From RBG-13-66-14 sp964436465 (GTDB lineage Bacteria; RBG-13-66-14): a DNA stretch of 64,000 nt. The notes beneath the pieces are model-generated. The model was given only the letters and a program-made list of their open reading frames with translations. It was not told the origin of the DNA and ran no database searches. The stretch spans positions 1 through 64,000 of the forward strand of contig CAYTCV010000004.1 in the NCBI GenBank assembly GCA_964436465.1, read 5' to 3'. The number at the start of each line of letters is the position of its first letter. The first letter of the stretch is position 1. Shown here piece after piece: positions 16,635-26,800 of the stretch. The position numbers and the translations under genes were made by a program.

Positions 16635-18476
16635 TCATTCCTCACCGGTGATTTCCACCAGCCTCCGGTAACCCTCGCCCGCGAGGCGGAAGGTCTCGCC
16701 CTCGGGCTCCAGGCTGGCGCTGGAGAGGGCGGCTTTGTAGGCTTCCCGCGCCGCGACGAGGTAGAAGTAGGTCCGGTCGTTGATGGCGAAGTAGGCCTGC
16801 TCGATTTCCTCGTCGGACGCCCCGCCGGTGATGACCACGTCCTGGAGCATTTCTCCGAATTCCTCGAAGACCCGGGCGGCCTTGAGTTGGGCCTCGGCCA
16901 CCAGAGCCGGCTCGCCGAAGGACGCCGCGCCCGAGAAGCCGAGGGCGGCCCGGTCCATCAGCGCCGTCTTGCGCTCCAGCTGGGCCTTGACCTCGGACAG
17001 GTCACCGCCGACGGTCACGCCCATGTAGTCGGAAAAACCGTTCTCCCCGTAGACGAAGTAGGCGTGGGCCATGGTGGGGCTGCCGTAGCGGTTGACCGCC
17101 TTCCGTGAGTGCTCCCGGACGGCCAGGGTATACAGAGCGAGAGCCCGGTCCGGGTCACCCCCGTCCTCGGCCATGAGGCCCAGGGCGGCGTAGGCTTCGC
17201 CGACCCAGATGTAGAACACCGGGTCGTCGGTGTGACGCTCGATGAAACGGTTCAGGCCGTCGGCGTCGCGGGCGTGAATCGCCTCGCGCAGAGGGACGAG
17301 CGCCGCCTCGGGGCTGTCGCCGTATGAATCATCCAAATCTTCGTAGTATTTCGCGGCCCGCTCCCAGCCCTCGGCCGATTCGGCCATCAGCCCGGCGCGG
17401 AACAGCGCGGCGGGAGCCAGGTCGTCGTCGGGATAGTCCGCCGCCAGCCGGGCGTACTCCGCCTCGGCCGCCGCGGGGTCGGAGAGCCAAAGCTGGAAAA
17501 TGAGCCCCCGGCGGTAGAGGGCCGCCACCGCCACCTCGTGCTCCGGGTACCTCTCGATGAGGTCGGCGTAGGACTCCAGCGCCCGGTCCAGCTTCGCCCG
17601 GGACACGGTGTCGAGGAAGACGGCCGGAATCTGCGGCACCTCGGCCTCGAGGGCCAGGGCCCGGTGGTACTGGGCCACCTTGGAGTTGGAGAACCACCGT
17701 TCGGCCAGCTCCGGCTCCTTCTTCGGGTCCACCATGCCGCAGGCGCGCAGGTACATCTCGCGGGCCTTGTCGTAGAGGCCGGCGTCGAAGGTCTGGTCCC
17801 CCAGCCGCGCCAGGAGTGATGCCCGGCTGACCGCGCGCGTTTCGGCGTCCTCGCCGGAATGGTAGTCCTCGTTGAGGAAGCGGTCCAGGAAAGCGTCGGC
17901 CTGTTCATCGTCCCCCGCGCGGTACAGGAGCTCGACGTTGACCAGGGCGATGTCGGCGTCGTCCTCGGGCAGGGCGAAGGCCGCGGGACGGGCCTTCTTC
18001 TCGTCGAAATAGGTCGCGCAGGCGGCCAGGGTCCTGGCGGCCAGACCGGACCGGTCCGCCTCCTCCAGGTCCAGCGCCTGCTTGTACACGCGGACCGCGG
18101 AATAAACCGCCGGTTGGACGTACTCGGCCACGTCCTGCTCCGCCGCGAGGAGGAAGGCGTCCCCGGCCGTTTCTAACAGGCGCGAGGCCTTGGATTTCGC
18201 CGCCGGGCTTTCATCCACCGGTTCGGCGAAGGCCAGCTCGGCCAGACACTGACCGTAGCTGTAACCCACCAGCGCCACTTCCTCCGCGGGAATCCGCTCT
18301 TTCAGATTCGGGAATTCGTCGATGCGCTCGATGTAGGCCCCGTAGTAATCGGCGGCCTGCTCGTACTCCAACCGGGCCAGTTCCTTCTCCAGGTCGGGGT
18401 GCTCGACGGGAACCGTCTGCGGTCCGCAGGCCGCGAGGAGCAGGAGAAGAAAAGCCGGCCACATCAGTCTGCGCAA
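16635..18476 (-). CDS. Large TPR-repeat lipoprotein
   Basis: A 613-residue lipoprotein with signal peptide and lipobox LLLLAAC (Cys about residue 17). The body is helical and contains several tetratricopeptide-like repeats, clearest around residues 290-400 (YPEHEVAVAALYRRG and YPDDDLAPAALFRAGL). Such repeats mediate protein-protein contacts in outer-membrane assembly or cell-envelope complexes. The start is TTG with a GAGGTG site 5 nt upstream. It is 15 nt after the TPR/TonB-C protein gene on the same strand, so the two are probably co-transcribed and may act together in the envelope. A specific role cannot be given. Confidence 0.8.
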   Translation of the reverse strand: MRRLMWPAFLLLLLAACGPQTVPVEHPDLEKELARLEYEQAADYYGAYIERIDEFPNLKERIPAEEVALVGYSYGQCLAELAFAEPVDESPAAKSKASRLLETAGDAFLLAAEQDVAEYVQPAVYSAVRVYKQALDLEEADRSGLAARTLAACATYFDEKKARPAAFALPEDDADIALVNVELLYRAGDDEQADAFLDRFLNEDYHSGEDAETRAVSRASLLARLGDQTFDAGLYDKAREMYLRACGMVDPKKEPELAERWFSNSKVAQYHRALALEAEVPQIPAVFLDTVSRAKLDRALESYADLIERYPEHEVAVAALYRRGLIFQLWLSDPAAAEAEYARLAADYPDDDLAPAALFRAGLMAESAEGWERAAKYYEDLDDSYGDSPEAALVPLREAIHARDADGLNRFIERHTDDPVFYIWVGEAYAALGLMAEDGGDPDRALALYTLAVREHSRKAVNRYGSPTMAHAYFVYGENGFSDYMGVTVGGDLSEVKAQLERKTALMDRAALGFSGAASFGEPALVAEAQLKAARVFEEFGEMLQDVVITGGASDEEIEQAYFAINDRTYFYLVAAREAYKAALSSASLEPEGETFRLAGEGYRRLVEITGEE

Positions 18477-18491
18477 CGGTTCACCTCGGCG

Positions 18492-19703
18492 TCAGGACTC
18501 GCCGGAAAAAACGAAGCGGTACACCGCCACCACCCGCTTGCGCCCCTGCGGGAAGCGCCAGGCGGCGATGAGATTCAGCAACCGGTCGGTGAAATACTCC
18601 GGGGTGTTGCTGGACAGAAGCTCCACGTCGGACACCGTGCCGTCGGGCTCGATGGTTATCTGGACCTCGACGCGGTGGTTGGGGTCCTTGACCGGCACGT
18701 GGACGCTGTAGATGTAGGCGATGACCCCGACGTAGTTGTCGAGGAAACGGGTGATGCGGTTGCGGGAGTAGATGTAGGAACGGTCGGTGGAAGAGGCGGC
18801 CGTTTCCGCAATCAGCAGTTCCAGCTCGGCCTCGCGGTCCACCTCGGGCAGGTACGACGCCCCGCCGTATTTGTAACGCTCCGCCATCTCCTGGTGGTGG
18901 AGCCCCAGGCGTCCGAGGGAGCGTACCACGTAGTACGCCACATCCTCGTCGTCGGGGTTCTCCCCGAGAATCTCCTCCCCACGCTCGACTACCTGGTCGT
19001 AGAGGTCCATCGCCTTGTCCGATACGGCCGCAGGGTCGTCGGAAATCGGGGCCGCCAGCTCGTTGGTCTCCGCCAAGGCGAAGAGGAGCCGCTCGTTCGT
19101 GCGCACGTCGGGCGCGTGGGCGTACAGGTTCTCGTAAACGCCCAGGGCCCCGGCGTAATCGCCGTACTCGCGGTACACGCCGCCGAGAATGAACAGGGCG
19201 TCCTTGTAGTTCTCGGCGTCGAGAATCCGCTGGAGGTAGTCGAGAAAATCCTCCGGCGGGTTGAAGTACAGCAGGCGGACCAGGGACTCCAGCGCCAGCT
19301 TGCGCCAGACCCGCCCTTCGTCACCCTCGGGAAGTTGCGACGCGAAGAGGATGAGCCGGTTGTACTCGTACACCGCCTCCTCGGGCCGGCCGAGGTAGTC
19401 CAGGCACAGCGCCCGGCCGTACAGGGCGTTGGGGTAGAAGGGGTGGCCGCGTTCCACCTCGCGGAAGCGGGCCAGGGCGAGGGTGTAGTCCCCCGCGGCG
19501 AAGGCGTCGAACCCGGCCTGCAAACGCTCCTCGGGCGAGCCCGCTCCGGTCGGGGCGCGGAAAAGGTCGGGGGCCACCCGGCTCTGGGGGGCGGAGATGA
19601 CGATGGGGTCGGCGACGAAGGTGTAAACCTCGACCTCCTGCGCCGCGAAGGGCGGGGAGGTCGCGCCGAGGACCAGGAGCAGGGCGGGGAGGGTGAATCG
19701 CAT
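18492..19703 (-). CDS. Periplasmic TPR protein with TonB/AgmX-like C-terminal domain
   Basis: A 403-residue exported protein. The ATG at 19703 gives a signal peptide (MRFTLPALLLVLGATSPPFA); upstream in-frame codons are rejected. Residues ~60-270 hold TPR-like helical repeats. The last ~90 residues resemble the TonB-C/AgmX energy-transducer domain (RVEVQITIEPDGTVSDVELL, then AAWRFPQG). Unlike true TonB it has no N-terminal membrane anchor beyond the signal peptide. The gene is 15 nt upstream of the TPR lipoprotein gene and follows fmt. A role in a periplasmic or outer-membrane complex is inferred. Confidence 0.78.
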   Translation of the reverse strand: MRFTLPALLLVLGATSPPFAAQEVEVYTFVADPIVISAPQSRVAPDLFRAPTGAGSPEERLQAGFDAFAAGDYTLALARFREVERGHPFYPNALYGRALCLDYLGRPEEAVYEYNRLILFASQLPEGDEGRVWRKLALESLVRLLYFNPPEDFLDYLQRILDAENYKDALFILGGVYREYGDYAGALGVYENLYAHAPDVRTNERLLFALAETNELAAPISDDPAAVSDKAMDLYDQVVERGEEILGENPDDEDVAYYVVRSLGRLGLHHQEMAERYKYGGASYLPEVDREAELELLIAETAASSTDRSYIYSRNRITRFLDNYVGVIAYIYSVHVPVKDPNHRVEVQITIEPDGTVSDVELLSSNTPEYFTDRLLNLIAAWRFPQGRKRVVAVYRFVFSGES

Positions 19704-19776
19704 CTTCGGGCGGATTCCTAAGGGGAATTTGTATTTTGAGAAAAGTATAACCGAGATGCCCGAGCCGGGCAAGGGG

Positions 19777-20742
19777 TCAGGCGCGCGGGGCGGGTACGAC
19801 CGGGGTGAGGCGGAAGGGGGGTTTCAGGCGCCGGCCGTTGGCGAAATTTCTCGCCGTCAACCGCTTCGAGCCGCCGGCCTGGACCTCGAGAATCTCCAGG
19901 ACCGACCCGTCGCCGCAGGCCGCGAGCCAGCCGTCTTCGGTGCAGCGGAAGACCACGCCGGGCGGTTCGGTGGTATCGTCTGGAGCTAAACAACAGCGGT
20001 GGACCTTGAGCGTCTCATCCTCCAGAAGGCAGAAAACCCCCGGCCAGGGCAGCAGGCCCCGCCAGCGGTCGTAGAGCTTACGCGCCGGACGGGTGAAATC
20101 GAGGCCGCCGTGCTCCCGCTTGAGAAGCGGTGCGAAGGTGACGCGGGACTCATCCTGGGGCGTCCGGGTATCGTTCCCGGAGTGAACCAGCCTGACCGCC
20201 TCGACGAGGAGGGGAATCCCCCGCTCGGTCAGGCGCCCGAAAAGCTCCGGGGCCGTCTCGTCGGGCCCGACGTCGAGCCCGAGCTGGAGGACGACGTCCC
20301 CGGCGTCCATCTTTTTCGTCATCCGCTGAACGGTGACGCCGGTGCGCTGGACCCCTTCCACCAGGGCCCAGTTCACCGGCGCCGCGCCGCGATACTCCGG
20401 CAGGAGGCTGAAGTGGAGGTTGAGCGCCGCCAGGCGCGGCACGGCCAGGAGCTTTCCGGGGAGGAAATTGCCGTAGGCCACCACGGTGAAGAGGTCGGGG
20501 GCGAGGGCCGCCAGGTGTTCCACGAGTTCCGCGTCCCGGGCGCTCTCCGGCTGGAGAACGGTAAGGCCAAGCCTCTCGGCCGACTCGCGGACCGGGGTGG
20601 GTTGCATATTCATGCCCCGCCCCACGGGACGGTCCGGCTGGCTGACCACGGCGGCTACATCGAAGCCCCCGGTGACGAGGGCCTCGAGGGCGCGGGCCGC
20701 CACGGGCGGCGTGCCGAAAAAAACCAGCCGGGGTCCCATCAA
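19777..20742 (-). CDS. fmt: Methionyl-tRNA formyltransferase
   Basis: A 321-residue enzyme that formylates Met-tRNA(fMet) with 10-formyl-THF. The catalytic motif NLHFSLLPEYRGAAP lies near residues 107-121 (Asn, His) and the catalytic Asp is in MDAGDVV near 147. The C-terminal OB-like tRNA-binding domain is present (about 205-310). The length matches the family. It overlaps def by 4 nt, the usual def-fmt coupling of N-terminal formylation and deformylation. Confidence 0.97.
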   Translation of the reverse strand: MMGPRLVFFGTPPVAARALEALVTGGFDVAAVVSQPDRPVGRGMNMQPTPVRESAERLGLTVLQPESARDAELVEHLAALAPDLFTVVAYGNFLPGKLLAVPRLAALNLHFSLLPEYRGAAPVNWALVEGVQRTGVTVQRMTKKMDAGDVVLQLGLDVGPDETAPELFGRLTERGIPLLVEAVRLVHSGNDTRTPQDESRVTFAPLLKREHGGLDFTRPARKLYDRWRGLLPWPGVFCLLEDETLKVHRCCLAPDDTTEPPGVVFRCTEDGWLAACGDGSVLEILEVQAGGSKRLTARNFANGRRLKPPFRLTPVVPAPRA

Positions 20743-21305
20743 TCCCCCAGGTCGTCGGGAACGATTCTGCGCCAGCCGCGTTCGGTCTGGGCGGCCAGGG
20801 CCTTGAGCTTGCGGTGGAAGAGCATCCGCTGGGCCTTGGACAGGCGGTCCACGAAGAGGACGCCGTTCAGGTGGTCCACCTCGTGCTGAATCGCGCGGGC
20901 GGCCAGACCGTCGAGCACGAAGTCCAGCTCCCCGCCGTCGAGGTCCCGCGCCCGGAGGCGGACCCTGTCGTACCGGGCCACCCGGCCGTAAATTTGCGGC
21001 AGGCTAAGGCAGCCCTCCTTATCGGAGAACAACCCCCCCATCGGCTCATACTCGGGATTGATGATGGGGATGGGCTCCGCGTTTTCCTCGGGTGCGATTC
21101 CCGGAATGAGGCGGGGGTGGAGGACGATGAGCCGGACGTTCCGGCCCACCTGGGGCGCGGCCAATCCGAGCCCCCGCGCGGCGAGCATGGTCTCACCCAT
21201 GTCCCGGGCCAGTTCAACCAGGGACGCGGCGTCATCCACCGGCGCGCTGTCCCGACGGAGCGTCTCGTCGTCGTAGCAGAAGATGGGCAGAATGGCCACG
21301 GTCAT
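20739..21305 (-). CDS. def: Peptide deformylase
   Basis: A 188-residue metalloenzyme that removes the formyl group from nascent proteins. All three family motifs are present: GLGLAAPQVG (motif I), EGCLSLP (motif II, the Cys is a metal ligand) and QHEVDHLNG (motif III, HExxH). The sequence is slightly longer than the minimal 165 residues because of a C-terminal helix (AQTERGWRRIVP). It is followed by fmt with a 4-nt overlap. Confidence 0.97.
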   Translation of the reverse strand: MTVAILPIFCYDDETLRRDSAPVDDAASLVELARDMGETMLAARGLGLAAPQVGRNVRLIVLHPRLIPGIAPEENAEPIPIINPEYEPMGGLFSDKEGCLSLPQIYGRVARYDRVRLRARDLDGGELDFVLDGLAARAIQHEVDHLNGVLFVDRLSKAQRMLFHRKLKALAAQTERGWRRIVPDDLGD

Positions 21306-21396
21306 CGACCTCCCTCAGCGCGGAGGTTAGCAGCTTAAATCCGACTCGTCAACTCGATAAAGGTAATTCCACCGCCAACCAGTTGAATCCCCGCTG

Positions 21397-21420
21397 AAAA
21401 AAGCGGCCCGGCGGGGCCGC
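21397..21420 (-). terminator. Intrinsic terminator after fabF
   Basis: On the minus strand GCGGCCC, a 4-nt loop, GGGCCGC and six T (complement of 21397-21402). Confidence 0.88.
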
Positions 21421-21440
21421 TCATAAAAACCGCTCGGGAA

Positions 21441-22685
21441 CTACAGCTTCTTGAAGCAGATGACCGCGTTGTGGCCGCCGAAGCCGAAGCTGTTGGACAG
21501 AGCGGCCCTGACGTCCAGCTTGCGGCTGCCCTCGGGAACGAAGTCCAGGTCGCACTCGGGGTCGGGGTGGGTGAGGTTGGCCGTGCGATGGACGATTCCC
21601 CCCTCGATACTCTTCACCGTCGCCACTGCCTCCATGCCGCCGGCGGCGCCCAGGCCGTGGCCGAGCATGGATTTGGTGGAGCTGACTGCCAGGCGGCCGG
21701 CGTGGGCCCCGAAGACGGTCTTGATGGCCATGGTCTCGAACTTGTCGTTCAGCTCGGTGGAGGTACCGTGGGCGTTGATGTAGTCGATGTCCGTGGGGGT
21801 CAGGCCGGCGTCCTTGAGGGCCATGGCCATCGCCCGGGCCGCGCCGTCTCCGCCGGGGGCCGGGGCGGTGAGGTGGTAGCCGTCGCCGGTCAGGCCGTAG
21901 CCCGCCAGTTCGCAGTAGATTTTCGCGCCGCGCGCCTTGGCGTGCTCCATCTCCTCCAGGAGCAGAATCCCGCACCCCTCACCCATGATGAATCCGTCGC
22001 GCAGGGCGTCGAAAGGCCGGCTGGACTCTTCGGGGGGGCAGTCCCGGGTCGTCAGGGCCCGGGCGGCGCAGAATCCGCCGAAGCCCAGGTTTCCGATGGC
22101 CGCCTCGCTCCCGCCGGCGAGGGCGACGTCCGCCCGCCCGGCGCGGATGTTGCCCAGGGCCTCCCCGATGGCGTGCGTCGCCGAGGCGCAGGCCGACGTG
22201 GTGCAGAAGTTGGGCCCTTTCAGCCCCAGGCTGATTGAAACCTGCCCCGCGGCCATATCCGCGATGACCTGGGGGATGAAGAAGGGGCTGATTCCCTTCA
22301 GGCCGCGTTCCGAGAACTTGACCGCCGTCTCCTCGATGTAGTTGATGTCGCCGATGCCCACGCCGATGATGACGGCGAAGCGGTTCCGGTCCACGTCGGT
22401 CAGCGTGAGGCGGCCCTCGGTCAGAGCCTCCAGGGAGGCGGTGAGGGCGAACTGGACGAAGCGGGCCATCCGCTTGGCGGCTTTGGCCTCGATGGTCGCC
22501 AGGGGGTCGTAGCCCTTGACCTCGGCCGCCACCTTGCACGGGTAAAGCTCCGGATTCACGGCGGTGACGGTCGCCACGCCGGACTTCCCCGCCAGAAGCG
22601 CGTCCCAGGTTTCCTTGACGTTCAGACCGACCGGGGTCACGGCGCCCAGGCCGGTGACGACGACTCGTCGGGTCATCTGAAACAC
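21441..22685 (-). CDS. fabF: Beta-ketoacyl-ACP synthase II
   Basis: A 414-residue thiolase-fold condensing enzyme of fatty-acid elongation. The nucleophile Cys is in TTSACASATHAIGEA near residue 164. The two catalytic His are in INAHGTSTELND near 302 and SMLGHGLGAAGGM near 338. It follows acpP by 81 nt, as in many fab clusters, but the usual fabD-fabG-fabH genes are not next to it. It ends at a strong terminator. Confidence 0.97.
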   Translation of the reverse strand: MFQMTRRVVVTGLGAVTPVGLNVKETWDALLAGKSGVATVTAVNPELYPCKVAAEVKGYDPLATIEAKAAKRMARFVQFALTASLEALTEGRLTLTDVDRNRFAVIIGVGIGDINYIEETAVKFSERGLKGISPFFIPQVIADMAAGQVSISLGLKGPNFCTTSACASATHAIGEALGNIRAGRADVALAGGSEAAIGNLGFGGFCAARALTTRDCPPEESSRPFDALRDGFIMGEGCGILLLEEMEHAKARGAKIYCELAGYGLTGDGYHLTAPAPGGDGAARAMAMALKDAGLTPTDIDYINAHGTSTELNDKFETMAIKTVFGAHAGRLAVSSTKSMLGHGLGAAGGMEAVATVKSIEGGIVHRTANLTHPDPECDLDFVPEGSRKLDVRAALSNSFGFGGHNAVICFKKL

Positions 22686-22766
22686 CTCGGAGTTTTATAA
22701 AGGCGTCCTTGAGAGACGCCGTTATACACGGTCATCGCCCGGTTCGGGAGACAACCTCGACGATTC

Positions 22767-23012
22767 CTATTCCTTGACGTGTTCCTGGAGATACTTGATA
22801 GCGTCGCCCACGGTGCGAATGCTGGCGGCGTCCTCGTCCGGAATCTCCATGTCGAACTCTTCCTCGAGCTTCATGACCAGCTCGACGGTGTCCAGGGAAT
22901 CGGCGCCCAGGTCGTCCACGAAGGCGGCATCCGGCGTCACCTGTTCGGCGTCCACACTGAGTTCGTTGACCACGATTTCCTTAACCTTGGTCTCGATCTC
23001 TTCGTAGGTCAT
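22767..23012 (-). CDS. acpP: Acyl carrier protein
   Basis: An 81-residue acidic four-helix protein. The phosphopantetheine attachment serine is in GADSLDTVELVM near residue 39. The length is typical of AcpP. The start ATG has a GGGAGG site. It is the first gene of acpP-fabF, and its promoter lies in the intergenic region shared with the divergent TetR-type regulator, whose target operon encodes a lipid-type exporter. Confidence 0.97.
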   Translation of the reverse strand: MTYEEIETKVKEIVVNELSVDAEQVTPDAAFVDDLGADSLDTVELVMKLEEEFDMEIPDEDAASIRTVGDAIKYLQEHVKE

Positions 23013-23052
23013 TTAAGCCTCCCGCGGGTCCTCGGTTACGTTGCGAGGGGGT

Positions 23053-23082
23053 ACTTTAGCAGCAAAACCCCGGCCGTGTCAA
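23053..23082 (-). promoter_or_regulatory. Promoter of acpP-fabF
   Basis: On the minus strand TTGACA (complement of 23077-23082), 18-nt spacer, TAAAGT (complement of 23053-23058), about 40 nt before the acpP ATG. Confidence 0.75.
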
Positions 23083-23144
23083 GGGAGTCCGCGGGCCCTG
23101 ACCCGACACGAGCATCCATTTTCAGGCCGCCGTGAAATAAATGC

Positions 23145-23173
23145 TTGAAATCAGTTCCGAAGCTGTCTATACT
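23145..23173 (+). promoter_or_regulatory. Promoter of the TetR-RND export operon
   Basis: TTGAAA (23145-23150), exact 17-nt spacer, TATACT (23168-23173). Predicted transcription start is near 23180, at the edge of the candidate operator. Confidence 0.78.
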
Positions 23174-23181
23174 ACCTGACG

Positions 23182-23211
23182 AACCGACCAGTAATACATA
23201 ATCAGTCGGTT
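23182..23211 (+). promoter_or_regulatory. Candidate TetR operator (AACCGAC-N16-GTCGGTT)
   Basis: A perfect 7-bp inverted repeat (23182-23188 and 23205-23211) covers the predicted start of transcription, 35 nt before the regulator's TTG. Its position and symmetry fit autorepression by the TetR-family protein. Confidence 0.6.
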
Positions 23212-23245
23212 GTTCATATCTGGATACTTCAGTCAAGGGGGGACT

Positions 23246-23824
23246 TTGTCCGAAAACACCAAAGAAACGATTCTCGACGCGGCCAAGCGGCTCTTCATCC
23301 GCTTCGGCAAGCGTAAAACATCGGTGGACGAAATCGCGCGCGCCGCCCAGGTCGGCAAGGGCACGGTCTATTTCCACTTCAAGAGCAAAGAGGAAATCTG
23401 GGACACCATCGTCGACGAGGAGGTGGAGGCCGGTATCCGGTGCATAACCGAGGCCCTGGAACAGGCCGATACGGCCCGGGAAAAGCTCCGCGCCTACATC
23501 CAAATCCGGTACAAGGTCTTCGGTGAGGAGCTGGACATCCTCAACATCCAACAGGGTGTACTCGACGAGCTCTTCCCCGAGATTACCCAGGTCATCGAGG
23601 AGTTCAAGACGAAGGAAATCGAGTTCCTGAAAGAAATCCTCGCCTACGGCGTCCGGCGCGGGGAGTTCCGGGAGGTTGACCTCGAACCCCTGCCGATGAT
23701 TCTGGTCACCATGCTCGAGTCCTTGAGCGAGTACTGGGTAAGGAAGGTACGCCTAATCGGTATCGAAGAGACCATAGACAACCTCCTCAACGTTTTTTTC
23801 TACGGGCTGTTGAAGACAGGCTGA
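23246..23824 (+). CDS. TetR/AcrR-family repressor
   Basis: A 192-residue regulator. The N-terminal HTH (about residues 8-55) carries the TetR signature ILDAAKRLFIRFGKRKTSVDEIA, then VGKGTVYFHFKSKEEI. The C-terminal helical ligand domain is longer on helices and ends YGLLKTG. I chose the TTG at 23246, with AGGGGGG just upstream, because it gives the usual short N-terminal tail before the HTH; an in-frame start 36 nt upstream falls inside the operator. The exporter gene starts 19 nt downstream, so the regulator most likely controls its own operon and senses the exported compound or a membrane signal. Confidence 0.93.
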   Translation: MSENTKETILDAAKRLFIRFGKRKTSVDEIARAAQVGKGTVYFHFKSKEEIWDTIVDEEVEAGIRCITEALEQADTAREKLRAYIQIRYKVFGEELDILNIQQGVLDELFPEITQVIEEFKTKEIEFLKEILAYGVRRGEFREVDLEPLPMILVTMLESLSEYWVRKVRLIGIEETIDNLLNVFFYGLLKTG

Positions 23825-23843
23825 CAACGCCCTTAGGGGAATC

Positions 23844-26800
23844 TTGGAAAAAATCGCCGCGTTCATCGTCCGCCACCGCTGGCCGGTCCTGGTCGCCGTC
23901 CTCGCCGTGACCGGCTTCTTTTTCTGGGGCATGGGCAAGCTTGAGGTCAAAACCGATTTTATGACCTCCTTCGACCCCAACGAGCCGGTGGTGAAGCTCT
24001 ACGACTACATGGGTCAAGCCTTCGGCGGCAACGACGTCGCCCTGGTGGCCCTGGAAACGGACGACGTCTTCCGCCGCGACATTCTCGGTGCAATGCGGGG
24101 CTTCGCCCGAAAGGCCGAGACCCTGGAGGGTGTGGACTCCGTCCTGTGCCTGACCGACATGATGGATATCAGGAAAACCGCCGATGGCATCGAGGTGGGC
24201 GACCTCTTCAACCCCGGTGAGCTGCCGGGCCAGAATGAAATAGACGCCCGGCGCGGCTACATCCTGGGAAAGGAGATGTACACAGGCATCTTCGTCTCGC
24301 CCTCGGGAAGAATGGCGGTCATCCTGGTCCGTCTCACCGGAAACGGTAAGGTGGACCGGGTGGAGCTGGGCCAGGAGCTGCGCCGGATGGCCGATGAGGA
24401 GTTCACCGGTACGGGGGTGAAGCTCTATTACGCCGGCCTCCCCTTCCAGATTTACTACATAAACCAAATCGTACTCGACGACATGGGCCTGTTGACCCCG
24501 GTGGTCTTCGGGCTGGTGGCGCTGGTCCTGGGGCTCTTCTACCGCCGCCTGGCGGGCGTGTTCCTGCCGCTCGCGGGAGTGGGGTTCGCCGTGGTGTGGA
24601 GCCTGGGGCTCATGGGGCTCACCGGGACCCCCATCTCAATCATGACCGGCGTACTCCCGGTGGTATTGGTGGCGGTGGGCTCGGCCTACGCCATCCATGT
24701 AGTTAGCCGGTACGTTGACGAGCGGCGGCTGGTGGGAGACCGGCGCGAGGCCACCCGGCGCGCCTTCTCCCACGTCGGCCTCCCGGTGCTCTTCGCCGGA
24801 CTGACCACGGTGGTCGGCTTCGGCTCCCTGGCCAGCGCCAACATCCAGATAATCCGCGAGATGGGCCTGTTCGCCGCCTTCGGCGTCTTCGGGGCCATGG
24901 TCATCTCCCTGACCCTGGTCCCGGCGGTCCTGGCCATAATCGGCGGGTCGGTCAAGCACGATTTCGTGAACCGCATAGTCGAGCCGGGTAGGATTTCCCA
25001 CGCGGTGAGCCGTTTCATCGAGCACCGTCCCAGGCTCATCAGCCTCGGCGTTCTGGTCCTCTTCATCGCCGGCGTCGTCGCGCTTCCCTACGTCCGGCGC
25101 GAGGTGAATCTGGTCGAGTTCTTCCCCGAGGACTCCACCATGCGCTCGAGCGAGCGGGTAATCGAAAGGCACTTCGGCGGCAGCGTCCCGATGCAGGTGT
25201 ACGTACAGGGGGACATCCGCCACCCCAGCGTCCTGGCGCGCATGGAGCGCATCGAGAAGCTGATGCGTTCCCGGGTGGGTCACGGCGCCCAGAGCATCGG
25301 GGCACTCCTGAGCGAGCTCGACTTCAACCTGTACGGCGAGCGCCGTGTCCCGCCCACACGTGCCGGGGTCAACGAGCTGTTCTACCTCATCGAGGGCAAC
25401 AACCTGCTGAAGAATCTGGTCGCCCGGGGCGGTTACTTCCCACCGGATGCGGTGCGCCGGCTCGCCGCGTTTTACCCGACCTCCACCCAAAACGATGGGG
25501 AGACCGATGCGGAAGAGGGTCTGGAGACCGAGGCGGTCATCGTCACCAACGTCTCCAGCTCCCGGACCCAGGAGATGATAGCCCACGACAAGGTTGTCGA
25601 GGAATTCCTGAAGCATGACGTCCCGCGGTTGGAGTCGCCGGTGACGGTGGCCGACCTGGACGAGACGGCCTTCGGTGAGCTGCGGGATTATCAGCTCGGC
25701 TGGCTCGCCTGGGGGCTCTCGCAAGACGCGCAGTACCGGGGGTTCAAGCTTGGGCGGGAGGAGGCTCTGCTCCTGCTCCGTGAGATGAGGCTCGGCGAGC
25801 CGGTCTCACTGGACGCCGAGACCATCGCCGGCACCCTGACCCCCTGGGTGGAGGACTACGTGAAAAATTCCGGTGACGTGCTCCTGGACGACCTTGCCGC
25901 ACAGGAGCGCCTGGCCACCGCCATCGCCGCCGTCTGGCGGCCCGGCGGGAGCCTCTACCCCGACCCGGCGGAAATCTCCGCCGCCGTCGAGAGCGCCCTG
26001 CCCGCGTCTTACCTGGCGGAATATCCCGACGACCCGGATTGGCTCGCCGACATCATCTCCAAGCGGACGACCCACCTGGTCCAGAACGCCGTGGTGGACC
26101 GCTGGACCACAGAGGCGTTGGGGAAACTTCCCGGGGAGTTCTCCATCGACGCCGAGTTCGTCTCCGACCTGCGCGGGGCCCTCTTCGGGCTCACCGACCG
26201 CACGGCCTACGTACCGTCGGACATGGCGTTTCGCCTGACCGGGGAGGCCCCGAGGGAAATCGTCCCCCTGCTCATCGCGCAGAGTGGCTTCCCCCGCATC
26301 TACAGCGTCATGGAAGGCAAGATGGTGGACAACCAGAAGGTCTCCATGGCCATCGCCTACGTGCTGGTGTTCTTCCTCCTCCTGGCCGTGATGCGCAACG
26401 TCGTCGGCGGTCTGCTGGCCTCCATCCCCATCCTGCTGACGATTCTCTTAAATTTCGCCATCATGGCGCTGTGGGGCATCCCGCTGGACTTCGTCACCAT
26501 GATGATAGCCAGCCTGGTCATCGGCATCGGGGTGGACTACACGATTCATTTCACGGAGTCGTTCCGCCGCGAGCTCGCGCGGTCTGAAAGCCCGGTCACG
26601 GCCCTGGAGCGGGTCCTGGCCACCACGGGGCGCGCGGTCATCATCAACGCCGCCAGCGTCGCCGCCGGCTTCCTGGTGCTCCTGGCCAGCGAAATCATTC
26701 CCCTGCGCCAGTTCGGCGTCCTGGTGGCGGTGACCATGGTCGCCAGCTCCCTGGCGGCGCTGGTCATCCTCCCGGCCATCTACTTCACCTTCCGGCCTAA

